From NCBI GenBank assembly GCA_965603725.1, contig CBFDEC010000004.1, forward strand, positions 1 through 64,000: a stretch of DNA of 64,000 nucleotides, written 5' to 3'. Positions within the stretch are counted from its first letter, which is position 1; every line of letters starts with the position of its first letter. This document shows, piece by piece, positions 9,001 through 17,331 of this stretch. The DNA comes from JAGGSN01 sp965603725. Its GTDB lineage: Bacteria > Zixibacteria > MSB-5A5 > UBA10806 > 4484-95. The notes under the pieces were generated by a model that did not search any database, was not told where the DNA came from, and saw only the letters and a list, made by a program, of their open reading frames with translations. The translations under genes and the position numbers were made by a program.

Positions 9001-9516
9001 ATGATGAAAGCGAATGCCAAAAGAGGAAATGCTATGGTGAAGTTGTTGATTTCACTGATTATGGTTTCAGTGATATCAACCGCCATTTTGAATATTCATC
9101 AAAATGCAGACCGGCAAGTGTCCAGTAAAGATTTTTCCCGGCTGATGTCTATGCGAGCCAAAAGGGCTTTTGATAAAATCGGCTATCATTTCAAGCTGGC
9201 CGGCTATGCAAACAGTAAAAACCAAGAACCAATAGAAATTATTCAAGGGGAAAAATCCGATACCCTGGTCATCCGGCATAATGATGTCGAAATTCTGTTT
9301 TTTGCAATTTTCGATGAGCAGAACGGAGTTCTTTATGAAACAGTCGATGGTTTGTCAAAAAGGATTATCGATGGAGTGAAATCATTCCATATTAAAAGGT
9401 CTGCAGATGATCTGGCAATGATTGAGATTTCACTTGTTCATGGTAAGGATTATCCGCAGAGTATAATAATTTCAAAAAGCTATTCGACAATTGTCAGGAT
9501 TAAAAATTATTTGTAA
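9001..9516 (+). CDS. Prepilin-like (PilW/pseudopilin type) protein
   Basis: A 171-residue protein with a short basic leader ending in Gly (KRG), then NAMVKLLISLIMVSVISTAI, the layout of a type IV prepilin: cleavage after G9 and a hydrophobic N-terminal helix. Position +5, normally Glu, is Lys. The remainder has minor-pilin-like beta segments (SDTLVIRHNDVEILFF, GVLYETVDGLSKRIIDGVKSF) as in PilW-type proteins. ATG 9001 is followed at once by ATG 9004, and GGGA lies just upstream; an earlier TTG at 8944 is less likely. It precedes a FimT-like gene and pilMNOPQ, supporting a minor pilin role (inference). Confidence 0.6.
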   Translation: MMKANAKRGNAMVKLLISLIMVSVISTAILNIHQNADRQVSSKDFSRLMSMRAKRAFDKIGYHFKLAGYANSKNQEPIEIIQGEKSDTLVIRHNDVEILFFAIFDEQNGVLYETVDGLSKRIIDGVKSFHIKRSADDLAMIEISLVHGKDYPQSIIISKSYSTIVRIKNYL

Positions 9517-9591
9517 ACCAATTGGTAATTAAAATTGTTGGACAATTAAAAATACACGCTTGGAAAAAATAAATAATTACGGAGATATATT

Positions 9592-10083
9592 ATGAAAGAA
9601 TCAAAATTTTACAAACGGTCTGGATTCACCATGCTGGAGATGATGATTATAGTAGTTATCATCGGGATAATGGCTGGTTTGGCTGTCCCAAGTTTTATGA
9701 ATTGGATACCCAAAATGAAACTTAAAAACGATGCCAGGCAAAATCTGAATTTATTGCGCCAGGCACGAAGCAAGTCAGTTTCGGATAACAGCCAGTATGG
9801 AATTTATTTTGATATTGCCAATAAGCAGATCCATTTCTTTGAAGATAATAATAATCCCGAGCTTACATGTTATGAACCCGGTAGTGATTCGCTTGTTATA
9901 CCTCCTGTCAACCTGGAAAGCAACGTGAGTTTCGGTGAATGTTTATTTAATGGTGACGCCGTAGTCTTCTATCCAAACGGTTCAGCATCCACGTCAGGTT
10001 CTATCACTGTTCAGGATACCACCTCAGACAATTTTTTTACTATAAGTGTATTGGCCTCCACGGGAAGAGTAAAAATGGAATAA
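9592..10083 (+). CDS. FimT/GspH-type pseudopilin
   Basis: A 163-residue minor pilin or pseudopilin. The class III signal is textbook: MKESKFYKRSG, cleavage, then FTMLEMMIIVVIIGIMAGLA with Glu at +5. The region after the helix (LKNDARQNLNLLRQARSKSVSDNS) is typical of FimT/GspH proteins, and the C-terminus is a small beta-rich head. Minor pilins of this class prime pilus assembly at the inner membrane. It lies 75 bp after the PilW-like gene and 305 bp before pilM, whose own promoter lies in between. Confidence 0.85.
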   Translation: MKESKFYKRSGFTMLEMMIIVVIIGIMAGLAVPSFMNWIPKMKLKNDARQNLNLLRQARSKSVSDNSQYGIYFDIANKQIHFFEDNNNPELTCYEPGSDSLVIPPVNLESNVSFGECLFNGDAVVFYPNGSASTSGSITVQDTTSDNFFTISVLASTGRVKME

Positions 10084-10388
10084 GTGATTATTGAACTGAA
10101 AAGATAGAGCTAAATTTTACTATAGAAGCGTCGTTTCAAGAAATATTTTTATTGATAAGATATTTCTTCTATCGCTTCAGCAGCGCCATTCATGGACAAA
10201 ATACCCCCATATAAAGTATAAAATATGTGAATTTTTTTTCATTTTTAGTTGTTAACTTTTTGAATATAAAGACGATATTATTGCTGAATGTTAAAATAAA
10301 GATACTATTTTAGCTTGACACTGTAATGTATTTGTGATAAAATTCGCACGGTTTGATAATCAAGCCGTAATAAAGTAAAGAGGCGAAT
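10084..10388. other. Gap before pilM with nested inverted repeat and promoter
   Basis: 305 bp without a gene. A nested inverted repeat spans 10125-10178: outer arms GAAGCG (10125-10130) and CGCTTC (10173-10178), inner 9-bp perfect arms AAGAAATAT (10138-10146) and ATATTTCTT (10160-10168). No T run follows, so it is not a standard terminator. The pilM promoter lies at 10315-10343. Confidence 0.6.
10315..10343 (+). promoter_or_regulatory. Sigma-70 type promoter of pilMNOPQ
   Basis: A perfect TTGACA (10315-10320), a 17-bp spacer and TAAAAT (10338-10343), preceded by an extended -10 TGA (10335-10337). Transcription would begin near 10350, giving a leader of about 40 nt before the pilM ATG. Confidence 0.75.
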
Positions 10389-11438
10389 ATGGCCTTTGGA
10401 AGAAAATCGAAATTAGCTGCCGGGTTGGATATAGGCGCCAATTCCGTTAAGCTTGTTAAGCTGAGAAAAAAGGGCAATAATTATGTCCTGAAAGCATTGG
10501 CTATTAAAGAACTTCCCCTGGGCGTGATAACTGATGAAGAAATAAAAGATAGAGATGCTGTTATATTTGATATACAAAGCCTGGTTGACCAGACCGACCC
10601 TAAATTAAAAGATGTGGTTATATCAATTTCCGGCCATGGAGTTATAACGGATAAAATCGTTATGGACAGAAAGTCTGGCTCTGAGGCTGAGCAGGCTATA
10701 CTTTTCGAGGCTGAACAGCGCGCTCCTTTTGATGTTGAAGACGTTACCATGGATTATCATATAATTCACGAAGATGAAGAAACCAACAAGATGGAAATTT
10801 TACTTGTAGCCGCCAGAAATGAGTTTTTGAAAAACTATCTCGATATGATAATTGACGCCGGTTTAAGACCGGTGGTAGTCGATATCGATGCTTTTGCCAT
10901 CTTGAACGCTTATGAAATCAATTACGATATCGATCCTTCACGCGTCACAGCTTTGATCGATCTCGGCTTTGATGTGACAAGCATAACATTTCTTAAAGAT
11001 GGGTTTTATCATTCAACTCGTGATGTGTCAAATGGGACCAGGCTCATATTTGATGCCGTTTCCAAGGAGTTCCGGCTTAACCAGGAATTGACCGCCAAGA
11101 CCTTAAGAGGGGAGATGGATAGTTCAGTTGATCAGGATATGTTCAAAGCCACCATAATTACCGCCTCTGACGAACTTGTCGCCGGGCTTGAGGTTGCTAT
11201 TTCATATTTTAAGAGCTCCTCGAATGTTGATAAAGTTGATTGGATTGTGCTCTCCGGCGGCGGCGCTCTGATACCGTTTTTGCCGGAATTGCTTCAATCT
11301 AAACTTTCGATTCCGATTGAAATCTGTAATCCGTTAAGAAACATCGAGTATGATCCAGACATGTTTATTGAATTTCAACCTGAAAAAGTGGCCCCGCTTT
11401 TGGCAGTGCCTATTGGATTAGCGGCCAGGAGTATTTAG
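10389..11438 (+). CDS. pilM: Type IV pilus assembly ATPase-like protein PilM
   Basis: A 349-residue actin-fold cytoplasmic protein that binds the N-terminus of PilN and links the pilus motor to the alignment subcomplex. The first nucleotide-binding block LDIGANSVKLVKL is at about 14-26; later actin-like blocks are ALIDLGFDVTSITF and DWIVLSGGGALIPFLPEL. Length matches PilM. The ATG has AAAGAGGCG upstream. The stop abuts the pilN ATG without a gap, indicating translational coupling. First gene of the pilMNOPQ operon. Confidence 0.95.
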   Translation: MAFGRKSKLAAGLDIGANSVKLVKLRKKGNNYVLKALAIKELPLGVITDEEIKDRDAVIFDIQSLVDQTDPKLKDVVISISGHGVITDKIVMDRKSGSEAEQAILFEAEQRAPFDVEDVTMDYHIIHEDEETNKMEILLVAARNEFLKNYLDMIIDAGLRPVVVDIDAFAILNAYEINYDIDPSRVTALIDLGFDVTSITFLKDGFYHSTRDVSNGTRLIFDAVSKEFRLNQELTAKTLRGEMDSSVDQDMFKATIITASDELVAGLEVAISYFKSSSNVDKVDWIVLSGGGALIPFLPELLQSKLSIPIEICNPLRNIEYDPDMFIEFQPEKVAPLLAVPIGLAARSI

Positions 11439-12113
11439 ATGCTGGAAATTAATCTATTACCAAAAGAATATCAGAAAAAGAGATTCAGGGTTACGCTGGA
11501 AAAAAATACGCTGTATGTAATCAGTATCGGTCTGCTTATATTAATACTGCTTTCGGCTTATTCGATGTTTTTCCAGGTTTTACCCGCTAAAAGTCTTGAG
11601 AAGAAAATAGCTAAGGCTCAGGAAGATGTCAAAGAGTTTGAACCTGAAATTGCCTTAATTAAGAATCTGACTCAAGCCAATAATGTTTTGCTGGCCAGAA
11701 TGAATACTATTGAAGTACTTGACCGCAATCGCGAGGCGTGGATTAACGTCATCTCCGATTTGGGTTCGCGCATTCCAAGATATTTATGGCTGACCAATTT
11801 TGAGCAGATATTTGTTGAAAAGGAAACTGTCGAGGAAGGTCCATTACAGGTTAAAATTGAAGGTAAAACATTTTCGGTAAACAGCCTGGCAACTTTTCTT
11901 GTCAGGCTGAAAAAATCCCCCTATCTTGATGATATTGAAATATCCGTAATTGAACTGGTCGAGGAAAAAGTAGGGTATGCAGAAATAGAAGGTGAGAGTT
12001 ATGAAGCTTACAATTTCACTTTTAATTGTAAGCTCTTATTAAGTGGAAAGAGCGCTGTCAAAAGCGATAAAATCTTAGCTGCCGACAAACAGGCAGCAGG
12101 GTCTGAATTTTAG
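11439..12113 (+). CDS. pilN: Type IV pilus assembly protein PilN
   Basis: A 224-residue bitopic inner-membrane protein. The N-terminal INLLPKEYQKKR is the conserved PilM-binding motif; the membrane segment is about residues 27-46, followed by coiled coil and a periplasmic ferredoxin-like domain. It forms the alignment complex with PilO and PilP. Its ATG directly follows the pilM stop. Confidence 0.93.
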   Translation: MLEINLLPKEYQKKRFRVTLEKNTLYVISIGLLILILLSAYSMFFQVLPAKSLEKKIAKAQEDVKEFEPEIALIKNLTQANNVLLARMNTIEVLDRNREAWINVISDLGSRIPRYLWLTNFEQIFVEKETVEEGPLQVKIEGKTFSVNSLATFLVRLKKSPYLDDIEISVIELVEEKVGYAEIEGESYEAYNFTFNCKLLLSGKSAVKSDKILAADKQAAGSEF

Positions 12114-12157
12114 TTAAAACCTATTTCAGGTCTTAAGAATCCTGTAGGAGGGGATGT

Positions 12158-12763
12158 ATGGATTTAAGGGACCCTAAAAATCAAATATTATTAGTAATCA
12201 TCGCGGGCTTCTTAATTCTTATTTATATCTGGCATGCAAAGTTCTATACTACTTATGCCGCTGAGTTGTCTGAGAAAAAAGCCCAGCACGAAAAACTGCA
12301 ATCAGACCTCTTTTCGGTTAAACAGAAAGCAAAAAGCCTTGATGCATTAAAGGAAGATTATAATAATTCATTAGCTAAATATGAAAAAGTAAAGCTCTGG
12401 CTCCCCGAGGTTAGAGAAGATGAGGCTTTTTTAGCTCAGTTGCATATAGCCGCTCAGCTTACAAACTCGACAGTTATAAGCGTTACTCCTCAAGCTCCCG
12501 TTGTAATGGAATTTTATGATGCTAATTCATATATAGTTGAACTTGAGGCAAAATATCATAACCTTGGCAACTTTTTTGCAAAAGTCGTCAATTTCCCATT
12601 TATTGTCAATATTTCCAATATTCAATTAAAAGCGAAAGAGGAAGAAAAAAGCATGATCCCCGGGTCTGTAGAGAGACGCCGCGACCTTACGGTTTTGGCA
12701 ACATTTAAGTTGACCACCTATAATTCCCATCAGAATATTCCACAAGGAGGTCAGGCAAAATGA
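12158..12763 (+). CDS. pilO: Type IV pilus assembly protein PilO
   Basis: A 201-residue protein with a membrane segment at about 9-26, a coiled coil (about 32-80) and a periplasmic domain ending near 190. Fold, length and position between pilN and pilP identify PilO, which pairs with PilN in the periplasm. A strong AGGAGGGG site precedes the ATG. The stop overlaps the pilP start by 4 bp. Confidence 0.9.
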   Translation: MDLRDPKNQILLVIIAGFLILIYIWHAKFYTTYAAELSEKKAQHEKLQSDLFSVKQKAKSLDALKEDYNNSLAKYEKVKLWLPEVREDEAFLAQLHIAAQLTNSTVISVTPQAPVVMEFYDANSYIVELEAKYHNLGNFFAKVVNFPFIVNISNIQLKAKEEEKSMIPGSVERRRDLTVLATFKLTTYNSHQNIPQGGQAK

Positions 12764-13611
12764 GGATTTTATTATGTTTGGCCACTGTGGTTTTGATTTT
12801 TTCAGTCGCTCAGGCTGAGATTGAATTAAATGATATCACTATTTCCAAACATGAAAACTCTATCTATATTGATGTTACAACTTCGAAACCTTGCCTGTAC
12901 GAGCATTTCATGATAAAAGAAGCTCCCGAAAAGATAGTAGTTGACCTTAAAGGTACTGTAAATAACTGGCCAAAGAAAAAGTTTTTAAATTTGCCCTTGA
13001 AATCCATTGAAAGAGTAAGAACAAGCCAGTATCAGGTATCTCCAGAACTGATTACCCGGGTCGTGTTTGATGTCAATCGGCCGTTAAGCTACACTGTCGA
13101 ACAGTTGCCTATGGGATTAAGGATTATTATCCCGGCTGTTGAGAGTGAACAGGCATTTATACCATGGAAAGCCGGTCAGCAGCTTAAACAGCTTGCCGTG
13201 TTAGCAGAAAAAGAAAAGCCAAAAGTTAAACCGGCAAAAGCTAAAAAGAAAACTTCAACTACGAGAAAACCCAAAGTAAAAATTGAATCGTTTCCCAAAA
13301 GAAAGCTGGTCAAATATAAAGCCGGCGGTAAACGCGATCCATTTAAACCATTAGTAGGGACCGGAAGTGCTACTTTTATGTCTGGTGATGTACCTGCTAT
13401 TGAGAATTTATCGTTAGTTGGGATTTTCGATGATGAGACCGGCAGCAGGGCATTATTTGAGGATGCCGAGGGCAATGGTTATCTTCTTAAACCCAACGAC
13501 AGGGTTCAGAATGGATATCTTGTTTCAATTCAAAATAATAAAGCAATTTTCCAGGTAACTGAATACGGGTGGACAAGAACGGTAGCCCTAAACCTGGAAT
13601 TTCCTGAATAA
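12760..13611 (+). CDS. pilP: AMIN domain-PilP fusion protein
   Basis: A 283-residue periplasmic protein. Signal peptide about 1-19. Residues about 22-126 form an AMIN domain (PEKIVVDLKG, TRVVFDVNRPLSYTV), a peptidoglycan-binding module normally found at the N-terminus of PilQ. A Lys/Pro-rich basic linker (about 145-190) leads to a PilP domain (GKRDPFKPLV, ENLSLVGIFDD, about 193-275), the part that connects PilN/PilO to the secretin. PilP is usually a lipoprotein of about 180 residues; no lipobox Cys is seen here. The start overlaps the pilO stop (ATGA). Confidence 0.85.
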   Translation: MRILLCLATVVLIFSVAQAEIELNDITISKHENSIYIDVTTSKPCLYEHFMIKEAPEKIVVDLKGTVNNWPKKKFLNLPLKSIERVRTSQYQVSPELITRVVFDVNRPLSYTVEQLPMGLRIIIPAVESEQAFIPWKAGQQLKQLAVLAEKEKPKVKPAKAKKKTSTTRKPKVKIESFPKRKLVKYKAGGKRDPFKPLVGTGSATFMSGDVPAIENLSLVGIFDDETGSRALFEDAEGNGYLLKPNDRVQNGYLVSIQNNKAIFQVTEYGWTRTVALNLEFPE

Positions 13612-13630
13612 GAACGAGGAGAATACAATT

Positions 13631-14980
13631 ATGAAAAATATCAAGTTTTTAACATCGATTATTGCCGCAGTTATAGGTGTGAGTTTCTTGCTTTCCGGCG
13701 GCGGCTTTCTTTTAAGCCAGGAGACTGAAACAATCGAACAGCCGATTGATGATAAGCCGCAATTGATTAAGTCAATATCTCTGACCAATGCCGATATCAG
13801 GTCGGTGATGATGTACCTGGCGGCCTATAGCGATATTAATATTGTAGTTTCTCCCAAGATCGAGGCTGAGGTTACCGTAATATTGACCAATGTGACCTGG
13901 AGGCAGGCGCTCGATATCATACTGGAAACATACGGTCTTGTTGGCGTTGAATCGGAAGATTATATACGAGTAGTCGGCGCGGAGGACTATTATGCCGAAA
14001 AACGGGCCCTGGAAATGTATAATGCCGAACAGGCAACATTAAAAAACCTCCGCACCAGAGTTGTTACTATTAAATATAATGTCGCGGATGAGCTGTCTAA
14101 AGCCGTTAAAGGGCTGTTATCTCCCAGGGGTTCTGTGGCGGTTGATGAGCGGACTAATTCGCTTATTTTGCGGGATCTTCCTGATAACCTTGACAGAGTC
14201 GAAGAACTGATAATGATGCTTGATATAGAAACCAGGCAGATAAAAATATCAGCCCAGCTACTGGAAATCGAAAGCCGAACTTTAAGGCAGATGGGCGTTG
14301 ACTGGAGAGTTCTTGATGGCACAGGTTCCACTTTATTTGATCCGTTGTCCGATCCTGATGATCCTGAACCTTCCGAATACTGGCCATTTGGAGATTATCA
14401 GCAAACTGCAACAAATCAGATGACCGGCGACCCCATCGGCAGTTTTTATTACCACACCACACAAGACAGCTACCTGATCCATGCTCTTTTGAAAATGTCC
14501 GAATCTTCCAATAAAGTTAAGGTCATAGCCCATCCCGAGGTCACGACTGTCGACAATGTTGAGGCTTTTATTCAGATGGGACAGAAGATTCCGATCAAGC
14601 AGTTTGATCCCTCGGGAAATACTGTAATCACTTTTTATGATGTCGGAATTCAACTCAGGGTGACTCCGCATGTGACTTCCGAAAGCAGGGTTCTTATGAA
14701 CTTAAAACCGGAACGCAGTTCATACCAGTTTGATCCTAACGGCGTAATAATCAACACCCAGAATGCCGAAACCAATGTCGTGGTTGATAATGGCCAGACT
14801 GCTGTGATTGCCGGTTTGACCAAACAGGAAGAGCTGAGAATTCGAATCGGAATCCCATTTCTAAAAGATATTCCTCTGCTGGGGTATTTGTTCAGCTATG
14901 ATAAAAAAGAAATCCAGAGCAAAGACCTGGTTATTTTTGTTACGCCAACCATTGTTGATGAGAATATCGCCGGATTCTAA
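13631..14980 (+). CDS. pilQ: Type IV pilus secretin PilQ, short form without AMIN domain
   Basis: A 449-residue outer-membrane secretin through which the pilus fibre passes. Signal peptide about 1-30, N0/STN-like domain (about 45-115), secretin N1 domain (about 130-205) and the secretin barrel (about 205-445), with the signature GIPFLKDIPLLGYLF near 408. Proteobacterial PilQ is usually 600-750 residues with AMIN domains in front; here AMIN is on the preceding PilP. ATG 13631 has GAGGAG upstream, 19 bp after pilP. A strong terminator follows. Confidence 0.92.
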   Translation: MKNIKFLTSIIAAVIGVSFLLSGGGFLLSQETETIEQPIDDKPQLIKSISLTNADIRSVMMYLAAYSDINIVVSPKIEAEVTVILTNVTWRQALDIILETYGLVGVESEDYIRVVGAEDYYAEKRALEMYNAEQATLKNLRTRVVTIKYNVADELSKAVKGLLSPRGSVAVDERTNSLILRDLPDNLDRVEELIMMLDIETRQIKISAQLLEIESRTLRQMGVDWRVLDGTGSTLFDPLSDPDDPEPSEYWPFGDYQQTATNQMTGDPIGSFYYHTTQDSYLIHALLKMSESSNKVKVIAHPEVTTVDNVEAFIQMGQKIPIKQFDPSGNTVITFYDVGIQLRVTPHVTSESRVLMNLKPERSSYQFDPNGVIINTQNAETNVVVDNGQTAVIAGLTKQEELRIRIGIPFLKDIPLLGYLFSYDKKEIQSKDLVIFVTPTIVDENIAGF

Positions 14981-14992
14981 GGACTGATTAAA

Positions 14993-15030
14993 TAAAAAAA
15001 ATTAACCCCGGTGGTCAGCCGGGGTTTTTT
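14993..15030. terminator. Bidirectional rho-independent terminator after pilQ
   Basis: An 8-bp stem (AACCCCGG 15004-15011 with CCGGGGTT 15019-15026), a 7-nt loop, a T run to 15030 on the right and an A run on the left (14993-15001). It can stop both pilQ transcripts (+) and those of the OPT transporter (-). Confidence 0.9.
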
Positions 15031-15104
15031 GTTTGACCTTCCATACTAAGGGCACAGCCTGGGGACGTGTGCTATTCACAAAAAGTGTCCGCCATAAATG
15101 CGTA

Positions 15105-17108
15105 TTAGCGTTTGGCAACTTTATACAGATGAAATGCCAGGGCAACAAATACCAGTCCGGCCAGTATCATGCCGACAGCTTCGCCGCCCGAAAAGCTCTC
15201 CCAGATATGACCGACCCAATGACGCATAGCATCCAGTAAGTAGATAATATTACCGGATTCATCCAGGCCATATTTTATAACTGCGGTTACCGCCAGCAAT
15301 ACGCCGATCAGCCCTACTCCAGCCACGAGTCCTGATGAATACAGTATGCCTTTATCGGAATCGGTTGATTCTTTCACATTGAACTTGTCGCGGTAATGAC
15401 GAAGCATGCCGCCGATGAAAATCGGAGTTGTGGTTTCAAGCGGTAAGTACAGGCCGACGGCCGCCGGTAATGAGGGGATTTTAAATAATTCGAATATTGC
15501 TGCAATAGCTGCGCCTATGGCTACCAATACCCAGGGGATGTTCTGGTCAATGACTCCTCGGACGACAAAGCTCATAAGAGTCGCCTGGGGCGCCGCTAAT
15601 TCGGCTTTGCCACTGAGAGGCGAGGGAGCCTCGGCAAAACCATAGGCATGATAAAGGGCGATTAATGTGAATCCCAAAACAGCCGCCGATGAAAGGACGC
15701 CGATAAACTCGCCAATTTGCTGTCTGCGGGGCGTTGCGCCCACTAAAAAGCCGGTCTTTAAATCCTGTGAAGTGTCTCCGGATGTGCAAGCCGCCATACA
15801 AACAACTGCGCCGATTGTCAGGACAGTTATTTTGGCGGCGGTACCGGTTAAACCAAAAAAGACAAATATTATGGCTGTGCCAAGCAGTGTGGCGATAGTC
15901 ATGCCGGAAACAGGCGATGAGGTCGAGCCAACCAGTCCGACTATGCGGGAAGCTACAGTTACAAAGAAAAATGCAAAGATAACGACAAGAATCGATGATA
16001 AAGCCGCCATACCAAGGTTCATCTCTTCCAGACCAGCCAGCATCGAAACAGCCAGGATGAGGATTACTGCCGCCGATATCCAGAGTACGAGTTTGATGGG
16101 GAGGTCTTTATCAGTCCGCCTGACATCGGCTGAACCGGAACCCTTCATCATTTGCTGTGCGCCCAGCTTGAACGATTCGACTATTGTAGGTATGGACTTG
16201 ATAAGGGTTATGATACCCCCGAATGCAACCGCTCCTGCGCCTATAAACCGGATGAAATAATGCCAGATATCATCGGCGGAAAGAGCGGCTATACTGTCGA
16301 TATTGTTGGCCTCTTTTACGCTGACTAAAAAACCGAGGCTGTCGCCGAAGTAGGCTAACAGTGGTATCAGTAAAAACCAGGAAATCGCTCCACCAGCTAC
16401 CATGATAGTGGATATCCGTCGTTTCAATATGTAGCCAACACCCAGCAACGCCGGATTAACCTCCAGCGAAACAATCATCTTTCTGACTACTACCGTGGGG
16501 AATTCGATTGTGCTGGCAAACAGGCTGAATCCCTTGCGCGCCAGCTCTACAAGCGCTCCCAGCCCCAGGCCGATGAAAACATATCTGGCTGAAGCCCCGC
16601 CAATATCTGCGGATTTGATTACCTCGGCGCAGGCAGTACCCTCGGGATACGGAAGCGCTTTATGCTCTCTTTTTATCAAGAATTGCCGTAGAGGTATCAT
16701 GAACGCCACACCAAGAACGCCGCCGATAGCGGCTATGATTGTAATAGTAATAACCTGCATCCCATAATCTACATCCCAGCCTAACATGAACAGAGCCGGG
16801 ATGGTGAAGATGACTCCAGCCGCCAGCGATTCACCGGCTGAACCGATTGTCTGGGACATATTAGTCTCAAGCGGACTGCCTTTCTTAGCGTTGAAGAATT
16901 TGTGAAGAGCGGTGAAAATAGCCACCGACATCACCGAGACGGGGATAGACGCTGAAATAGTCAAACCGGAAATGAGTCCGACATAGGCGTTTGCCCAGGC
17001 GAATAAAATACCCAGGCAGGTTCCGATTATTACAGCTTTCCAGGTAAACTCCAGCGGAGATTCTGTATGTTTGATATAAGGTTCAAATCCGTTATTCCTG
17101 GCCGCCAT
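15105..17108 (-). CDS. OPT family oligopeptide transporter
   Basis: A 667-residue inner-membrane transporter of the OPT family, which imports oligopeptides or metal chelates with protons. About 15-16 hydrophobic segments are visible. Family-like blocks include GICLGILFAWANAYVG-type residues near the N-terminus, PYPEGTACAEVIK (about 153-165), SGDTSQDLKTGFLVGATPRR and GLYLPLETTTPIFIGG. The start has GGAGG 6 bp upstream. It is single-gene and unrelated to the flanking pilus and motor genes; the substrate cannot be told. Confidence 0.92.
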   Translation of the reverse strand: MAARNNGFEPYIKHTESPLEFTWKAVIIGTCLGILFAWANAYVGLISGLTISASIPVSVMSVAIFTALHKFFNAKKGSPLETNMSQTIGSAGESLAAGVIFTIPALFMLGWDVDYGMQVITITIIAAIGGVLGVAFMIPLRQFLIKREHKALPYPEGTACAEVIKSADIGGASARYVFIGLGLGALVELARKGFSLFASTIEFPTVVVRKMIVSLEVNPALLGVGYILKRRISTIMVAGGAISWFLLIPLLAYFGDSLGFLVSVKEANNIDSIAALSADDIWHYFIRFIGAGAVAFGGIITLIKSIPTIVESFKLGAQQMMKGSGSADVRRTDKDLPIKLVLWISAAVILILAVSMLAGLEEMNLGMAALSSILVVIFAFFFVTVASRIVGLVGSTSSPVSGMTIATLLGTAIIFVFFGLTGTAAKITVLTIGAVVCMAACTSGDTSQDLKTGFLVGATPRRQQIGEFIGVLSSAAVLGFTLIALYHAYGFAEAPSPLSGKAELAAPQATLMSFVVRGVIDQNIPWVLVAIGAAIAAIFELFKIPSLPAAVGLYLPLETTTPIFIGGMLRHYRDKFNVKESTDSDKGILYSSGLVAGVGLIGVLLAVTAVIKYGLDESGNIIYLLDAMRHWVGHIWESFSGGEAVGMILAGLVFVALAFHLYKVAKR

Positions 17109-17157
17109 AACACCTCCATATGTTGTGTGGAAAAATTAGCTTACCGTCATAGCGTAT

Positions 17158-17187
17158 AGTTTATGATTATTATGTATTATCAGTCAA
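17158..17187 (-). promoter_or_regulatory. Possible sigma-70 promoter of the OPT transporter
   Basis: Reading the minus strand, TTGACT (17187-17182), an 18-bp spacer and TAAACT (17163-17158). Matches are 5/6 and 4/6. It lies 50-80 bp upstream of the start codon. Confidence 0.35.
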
Positions 17188-17273
17188 GGGAAAAGGGGAA
17201 AACAAGTTAAGATGAATGTCGAAATGCAGTCCATATTATGCATAACAACTTGTATTTACTCTGGCTCATTTGC

Positions 17274-17300
17274 TAAATCGTTTTGTTTATAAGCCGATAA
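17274..17300 (+). promoter_or_regulatory. Sigma-28 (FliA) promoter of motAB
   Basis: TAAA (17274-17277), a spacer of exactly 15 bp, then GCCGATAA (17293-17300): a full match to the flagellar sigma-28 consensus. It lies 32 bp before the motA ATG. The matching sigma factor is encoded at 42560-43318. Confidence 0.92.
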
Positions 17301-17331
17301 CAATAACAGTATTTGAGGTTTGTATATTATT

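Noticed and set aside
8895..9128. A 77-codon frame overlapping the PilW-like gene
   Set aside because: Out of frame with the clear prepilin signal and no protein-like features.
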